Assembly (NCBI RefSeq): GCF_041929845.1
Contig: NZ_JBHEEH010000014.1
Coordinates: forward strand, 1-64,000
DNA from: Paenochrobactrum pullorum
Lineage (GTDB): Bacteria; Pseudomonadota; Alphaproteobacteria; Rhizobiales; Rhizobiaceae
DNA: 64,000 bases
Direction: 5' to 3'
Position 1 is the stretch's first letter; every line of letters starts with the position of its first letter. Below are positions 60,188 to 64,000 of the stretch, in pieces. The notes under the pieces were generated by a model that worked only from the letters and a program-made list of their open reading frames with translations, was not told the DNA's origin and did not search any database. The position numbers were made by a program, and so were the translations under genes.

Positions 60188-61435
60188 ATGTCGCAAAATA
60201 TAACACTTGAAATAGTACGAGATTGGGACGCAAAGGATATTTTATGCAGTTTTCGTGATCGTTTTATCATTCCCGACGGCATGATATATCTGGACGGCAA
60301 CTCTTTGGGGCCTGCTCCCAAAACTGCGCTTTCTGCCCTTGATCATGCAGCACGTACGGAGTGGGGACAAGACCTCATCCGCAGCTGGAACAGTGCCGGT
60401 TGGTTCGATCTGCCCTTGAAACTTGGCGATAAGGTTGGTGCGCTCACCGGCGCAGCTGCAGGCCAGATCGCTGTATGCGACAGTACCTCCATCAATATTT
60501 TCAAAGCTTTGAGTGCCGCCGCAAGCTTGCGCCCTGACCGCAAAACCATTATCGCAGAAGGCGCAAGCTTTCCGACCGATCTTTATATTGCCGAGGGTTT
60601 TGTCGCCAGCCAGCCACATCTAACACTCAAACTGGAAGGTGTAGATGCCGATAGGATAGAAGATTTACTTTCACCCGATGTCGGCGTGGTTTTGTTAAAT
60701 CATGTCAACTACCGCAGCGGCTACCTGCATGACATGAAGGCGATGACCGCGCGTATTCAAGCGGCAGGTGCGCTTATCGTTTGGGATTTGTGCCATAGTG
60801 CCGGTGCGCTGGATGTTCAGCTTGATGATTGCAACGCCGACTTTGCCGTTGGTTGTACCTATAAATATATCAATGGCGGCCCCGGAGCGCCGGCTTTCAT
60901 CTATGTAGCCAAACGTCATCAGCAACAAGCACGTCAGCCGCTTTCGGGGTGGTGGGGACATGCACGCCCTTTTGCTTTCGAGCAGCAATATGAAGCAGCG
61001 CCTGCCATTGCACGCTTTCTCTGCGGCACCCAACCTATTCTCTCCATGCAGTCGTTAAACGGTGCATTGGAAGCATGGCAAGGCGTCAATATGGCGGATC
61101 TGCGTGCAAAAAGTCTGGCTCTGACTGATCTCTTCATCAAACTGGTTGAGTGGCGTTGTGCTGGTTATGATCTGCAACTGGTCACTCCACGCAATCATAG
61201 CGAGCGCGGCTCGCAGGTCGGATTTACCCATCCTCATGCTTATGAAGTCATGCAGGCGTTGATTGCCGAACAGGTTATCGGCGATTTTCGTGCACCGGAT
61301 GTTTTACGTTTTGGCTTCACACCGCTTTATCTGGGCTTTGAAGATGTGTGGAATGCGGTTGAAATTTTACAGGAAGTACTGACAACGGAGCGCTGGAAAG
61401 ATCCCCGTTTTGCCGCAAAAAATGCCGTAACCTGA
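60188..61435 (+). CDS. kynU: Kynureninase
   Basis: This is a 415-residue PLP enzyme of fold type I that converts kynurenine to anthranilate and alanine. The Schiff-base lysine is K226 in GCTYKYINGGPGAPAF. Other conserved parts are MIYLDGNSLGPAPK near the N-terminus, LLNHVNYRSGYLHDM and DLCHSAGALDVQL. AGGAG precedes the ATG. With kynA and the formamidase at 39-41 kb it completes tryptophan to anthranilate, although it is not in the same operon. Confidence 0.95.
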   Translation: MSQNITLEIVRDWDAKDILCSFRDRFIIPDGMIYLDGNSLGPAPKTALSALDHAARTEWGQDLIRSWNSAGWFDLPLKLGDKVGALTGAAAGQIAVCDSTSINIFKALSAAASLRPDRKTIIAEGASFPTDLYIAEGFVASQPHLTLKLEGVDADRIEDLLSPDVGVVLLNHVNYRSGYLHDMKAMTARIQAAGALIVWDLCHSAGALDVQLDDCNADFAVGCTYKYINGGPGAPAFIYVAKRHQQQARQPLSGWWGHARPFAFEQQYEAAPAIARFLCGTQPILSMQSLNGALEAWQGVNMADLRAKSLALTDLFIKLVEWRCAGYDLQLVTPRNHSERGSQVGFTHPHAYEVMQALIAEQVIGDFRAPDVLRFGFTPLYLGFEDVWNAVEILQEVLTTERWKDPRFAAKNAVT

Positions 61436-61449
61436 GCAGGATTACATCG

Positions 61450-61480
61450 TTTTGTCGCGGCTATATCAACCGCGACAAAA
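61450..61480. terminator. Bidirectional hairpin terminator after kynU
   Basis: TTTTGTCGCGG (61450-61460) and CCGCGACAAAA (61470-61480) form a perfect 11-base stem with A/T ends on both sides. It sits between the convergent kynU and DUF523 genes. Confidence 0.75.
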
Positions 61481-61509
61481 CCCACCCATTCAAAAATTAT
61501 ATTAAAGTT

Positions 61510-61995
61510 TTAACCCTGCAATCGTTGCTGCAGTAACGCGATCTGATGGTCAGCAAAAACTTCAATACCGTTTTGACGCAGCAAAGCCGCTGTCACACCA
61601 TTGCCGACATGTTTTTGATTACCAAAACTACCATCATAAATGAAGGCGCTGCCGCAAGAGGGGCTTCCATCAATCAACAAAGCAAAGCGGCATTGATGCG
61701 CTTTTGCCAACTCCAAAGCGGCCTGTGCCCCTTTGATAAAAAGTGCCGTTACATCTTCACCGTCCAATGCCACCACTTGCGCGTCACCAGCAAGCACGGC
61801 CTCGCCCGTTTGTGCGGCATTGATCTCGGCAGGCAATCGCGGCACACTAAAACCGCCTTTTAACTCCAGACAAACAGAGATGACCCGTCCCTCAATCTGC
61901 CATTGGTCAAGCAGCGCATGATGAAGAGGTTTCGCTTTGCCGTTATAGCGCACCGGTTGCCCCAACAGACAAGCGCTGACCAGAATTTTCTCGCT
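61510..61995 (-). CDS. DUF523-family protein
   Basis: This protein of about 161 residues belongs to the DUF523 (YbbK-like) family. Its hallmark motifs are ILVSACLLGQPVRYNGKAKP at the N-terminus and LLIDGSPSCGS with nearby SFGNQKHVGNGVTAALL. Conserved cysteines suggest a metal or thiol role, but the function is not known. ATG 61995 fits the family N-terminus; an upstream ATG (62016) would add seven residues. It is divergent from the AadA-like gene. Confidence 0.85.
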   Translation of the reverse strand, partial: SEKILVSACLLGQPVRYNGKAKPLHHALLDQWQIEGRVISVCLELKGGFSVPRLPAEINAAQTGEAVLAGDAQVVALDGEDVTALFIKGAQAALELAKAHQCRFALLIDGSPSCGSAFIYDGSFGNQKHVGNGVTAALLRQNGIEVFADHQIALLQQRLQG

Positions 61996-62136
61996 CATGG
62001 TAATTATTTCGACCATATGTAGAGATATGTTTTTTCATCAAAGTTAAATTTTACTGCCTCAACATTCAATCATCAAATTGATTATGTGACAAAGATTTCC
62101 TATCGAAACGTCAAGCAAGTCAAACGAAAACCACTC

Positions 62137-62928
62137 ATGCAAATGCCTTCTTCTCTTATTCATGATCAAGCCAGCAGTGCCCTTGAGGTTTTGAAACAGC
62201 TTTTAGGCGATCATTTATTGGCCGTTTATTTGCATGGTTCCGCCGCCTCCAGCGGATTAAAACCGCAAAGTGACATTGATATGCTGGTTGTGGTCAAGCA
62301 ATCCCTCAAGTTGGAAAATCGTCAAAAACTGCTGTCATCCTTACTTGAACTTTCATCACCTCATCCCGCATCCGCCAATGGTCCTCGTTGTCTGGAGGTT
62401 ATTGTTTTTACCCTTGATGAACTGGAGAAACCACATTTCCCGGTCATTGCTGATTTTATCTATGGCGAATGGTTGCGTGATGGTTTTGTTGGTGGTGAAG
62501 TGCCTGTACCCATTGCCGATCCGGAAATGACACTTATTTTAGCCCAAGCCAAAAATGAGGCGATACCGCTCTTCGGCGCTCCGGCATCTCAGTTGCTGCC
62601 TACTATTCCTGCCGCAGATATAAGTAATGCAATGCTGAAATTATTACCTGATTTGACAACTAATCTACAAGGCGACGAAAGCAACGTTCTTCTGACACTG
62701 GCTCGCATGTGGTACAGCGCAACCACCGGTCAATTCATCAGCAAAGACATGGCCGCCCTTTGGGCAATCCCACAACTACCTGAAACAATGGCACAGACAC
62801 TCATCTATGCCCGCGATGCGTATCTGGGTGAATTTACCGATAATTGGATAAGCCAGGCAATTTCTGTGACGCGGACTGCCTTTTATCTGCAAACGCAAAT
62901 AGTTGCACAACTGGAGAATATCAATTAA
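62137..62928 (+). CDS. AadA-like aminoglycoside nucleotidyltransferase (ANT(3'')-type)
   Basis: This protein of about 263 residues has the ANT(3'')-Ia layout: LLAVYLHGSAASSGLKPQSD and IDMLVVV, giving G34-S35 and the metal pair D46/D48. A C-terminal helical domain follows with NVLLTLARMWYSATTGQFIS and SKDMAALWAIPQLPE, as in AadA (LTLCRIW..., SKDVAA-W). Such enzymes adenylylate streptomycin and spectinomycin. ATG 62137 gives the AadA-like length; GTG 62086 would add 17 residues. No attC site or integrase is nearby, so this looks like a chromosomal homologue rather than a cassette. The actual drug range is untested. Confidence 0.85.
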   Translation: MQMPSSLIHDQASSALEVLKQLLGDHLLAVYLHGSAASSGLKPQSDIDMLVVVKQSLKLENRQKLLSSLLELSSPHPASANGPRCLEVIVFTLDELEKPHFPVIADFIYGEWLRDGFVGGEVPVPIADPEMTLILAQAKNEAIPLFGAPASQLLPTIPAADISNAMLKLLPDLTTNLQGDESNVLLTLARMWYSATTGQFISKDMAALWAIPQLPETMAQTLIYARDAYLGEFTDNWISQAISVTRTAFYLQTQIVAQLENIN

Positions 62929-62968
62929 AGGCACATTTCGTATCTCTCTGTTTGGAGGCATCATTGTG

Positions 62969-62995
62969 ATGAAAGTCGAAAAAGCAACCCAATAA
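62969..62995 (+). CDS. Candidate leader peptide of the CmlA-like gene
   Basis: An eight-codon ORF (MKVEKATQ) starts at ATG 62969, directly after an in-frame GTG at 62966. GGAGG (62954-62958) lies at good distance. The stop is followed at once by a strong hairpin. This is the same plan as the cmlA/cat leaders, in which a drug-stalled ribosome opens a hairpin that hides the main gene's ribosome site. Peptide sequence and length differ from the published CmlA leader as I recall it. Confidence 0.5.
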   Translation: MKVEKATQ

Positions 62996-63091
62996 GCCGC
63001 ACCAACTTTTTGTTGCTGCGGCGTTCTGTATTATCAAAAATTGCTGATAATTCATAAAGCAGATGCCGCTCTTATTTAAATCCCAGAGCGG
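62996..63091 (+). promoter_or_regulatory. Three-hairpin attenuator-like leader
   Basis: Hairpin 1 is GCCGCA-c-CAAC / GTTG-c-TGCGGC (62996-63022). Hairpin 2 is ATTATCA / TGATAAT (63030-63051). Hairpin 3 is CCGCTCT / AGAGCGG (63066-63091), whose right arm is the purine-rich stretch that serves as ribosome site for ATG 63102. In this fold the start region of the exporter gene is closed, consistent with translational attenuation. Confidence 0.5.
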
Positions 63092-63101
63092 ATGATTTAT
63101 T

Positions 63102-64000
63102 ATGTCTACTTCACGCCCGATATGGGCTTATTCCCTGTCGGCAGCGCTGCTGCTGATGGCACCTTTTGACATTCTCGCTTCACTGGCGATGGATATATAT
63201 CTTCCCGTTGTGCCCGATATGCCCGGTCATTTAGGCACAACACCCGCCATGATACAATTTTCACTCAGCCTCTATATGGTGATGCTTGGCGCAGGGCAGG
63301 TGATTTTCGGCCCCCTGTCTGACCGGGTCGGCAGACGTCCCGTTTTATTAACCGGAGCATTATTATTTATTATCAGTTCCATCGGTGCATCCTGCTCGAC
63401 AAATGGAACAGCGTTTGTTTTGTTCCGTTTTGCCCAAGGTTGCGGTGCATCAGCCATACTCGTTGCAACCTTTGCAACAGTGCGCGATGTTTATGCCAAC
63501 CGCCCGGAAAGTGCTGTTATTTATGGCAGCTTCAGTTCCATTCTTGCTTTTGTGCCAGCTTTAGCTCCAATCATCGGAGTAGGTATCAATACCATCTTTG
63601 GATGGCGCGCAATTTTCATAAGTCTCGCCGTCGTTGCCACAAGCGCCTTTATCCATGCTCTATTTTGCTGGCATGAAACAGCACCTGTTATCAAGACACC
63701 AAAAAGACCCTCTATACTTCCTATCTTTAGAAGCCCTGAATTCTGGGTCTACACTTTGGGTTTCAGCACTGCGATGGGTAGTTTTTTTGTGTTTTTTTCA
63801 ACGGCACCACGTGTCATGATCGATATTGCAGGCTATTCACCCACTGCCTTTAGCATTTGCTTTGCAACTGTTGCCGTCGTGATGGTGATAACCACCCGCT
63901 TTGTTAAACACATTATCAACCGCTGGGGCATCGCGGGCAGTCTTTGTCGTGGTATATTTTTAATTGCCACCGGTGCTGTTTTATTGATGTTGGGCGAATT
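63102..64000 (+). CDS. CmlA/FloR-like phenicol exporter (MFS), partial at window end
   Basis: This is the first 299 residues of a 12-helix DHA1 drug:H+ antiporter, cut by the window end. The start region (RPIWAYSLSAALLLMAPFDI, then LASLAMDIYLPVVPDMPGHL) and LSDRVGRRPV, FRFAQGCGASAILVATFATV, RDVYANRPES and MGSFFVFFSTAPRVMIDIAG follow chloramphenicol/florfenicol exporter CmlA/FloR closely, more than generic Bcr/CflA. ATG 63102 follows GAGCGGA. It lies behind a leader ORF and hairpins and next to an AadA-like gene. Confidence 0.88.
   Translation, partial: MSTSRPIWAYSLSAALLLMAPFDILASLAMDIYLPVVPDMPGHLGTTPAMIQFSLSLYMVMLGAGQVIFGPLSDRVGRRPVLLTGALLFIISSIGASCSTNGTAFVLFRFAQGCGASAILVATFATVRDVYANRPESAVIYGSFSSILAFVPALAPIIGVGINTIFGWRAIFISLAVVATSAFIHALFCWHETAPVIKTPKRPSILPIFRSPEFWVYTLGFSTAMGSFFVFFSTAPRVMIDIAGYSPTAFSICFATVAVVMVITTRFVKHIINRWGIAGSLCRGIFLIATGAVLLMLGE

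Noticed and set aside
62929..63101. attC (59-base element) between the AadA-like and CmlA-like genes
   Set aside because: No RYYYAAC/GTTRRRY pair with the expected spacing was found. The inverted repeats present are better explained as a leader attenuator.
1..64000. tRNA, rRNA, CRISPR arrays, insertion sequences, prophage or integrase
   Set aside because: None were recognised on reading both strands. No cloverleaf with an NCCA end, regular spacer-repeat array or transposase motif was seen; a tRNAscan/ISfinder-type search was not possible.

Overview
This window looks like chromosome from an alphaproteobacterium of the order Hyphomicrobiales (Rhizobiales), probably on the Brucellaceae/Bartonellaceae side. 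The base composition is moderate (mid-40s % G+C by eye, not computed). The lineage clues are a Rhizobiales-type intergenic mosaic repeat (11090-11205), a choline-sulfate locus (betC, choX and its LysR regulator), an Agrobacterium-style blcABC/blcR locus, and an XRE/short-chain-acyl regulator divergent from prpDCB. No rRNA, tRNA, CRISPR array, transposase, integrase or phage gene was recognised. The window ends inside a drug-efflux gene.

Layout. 0.2-6.3 kb: a GltB-like FMN oxidoreductase, then a small membrane protein, hybrid histidine kinase and PleD-like diguanylate cyclase. 6.7-8.1 kb: aspartase. 8.3-11.1 kb: an adenylation enzyme, carrier protein and GNAT-like protein. 11.3-15.2 kb: a CirA-like TonB receptor and a LysR-HTH/TrpD2 fusion. 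15.2-20.6 kb: a DMT exporter, the choline-sulfate genes, a small acidic protein and a cytochrome c. 20.6-25.6 kb: a btuBFCD vitamin B12 uptake operon behind a cobalamin riboswitch. 25.7-31.9 kb: an MFS_3 exporter, amidase, adenine deaminase and photolyase. 32.1-37.6 kb: an ABC importer with a metallo-beta-lactamase-fold hydrolase and a dual-specificity-like phosphatase, behind a possible Pho box. 37.7-40.9 kb: a bestrophin, a PACE exporter, kynurenine formamidase and tryptophan 2,3-dioxygenase. 41.1-45.4 kb: blcC-blcB-blcA divergent from blcR (gamma-butyrolactone/acyl-homoserine-lactone degradation). 45.6-51.4 kb: MarR, an EmrB-like MFS, an HlyD adaptor, a Nudix protein and an ABC-F protein with a leader ORF. 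51.5-53.8 kb: a DMT exporter divergent from a MocR regulator. 53.8-59.1 kb: the methylcitrate cycle (prpDCB) and its regulator. 59.1-62.0 kb: GrpB-like, small orphan, kynureninase and DUF523 genes. 62.1-64.0 kb: an AadA-like nucleotidyltransferase and a CmlA/FloR-like exporter with an attenuator-type leader.

How they fit together. Several loci form complete small pathways: B12 uptake under riboswitch control; tryptophan to anthranilate (dioxygenase, formamidase, kynureninase, split over 20 kb); propionyl-CoA oxidation to pyruvate and succinate; lactone to succinate; and choline-O-sulfate to choline. Antibiotic defence is prominent: ABC-F, AadA-like, CmlA-like, EmrAB-like and PACE. Two of these genes follow short SD-preceded ORFs and hairpins that look like translational attenuators. 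The best candidates for undescribed biology are the adenylation/carrier/GNAT cassette, the ABC/MBL/phosphatase operon and the LysR-TrpD2 fusion. All positions were read by eye; no database search or folding program was run.
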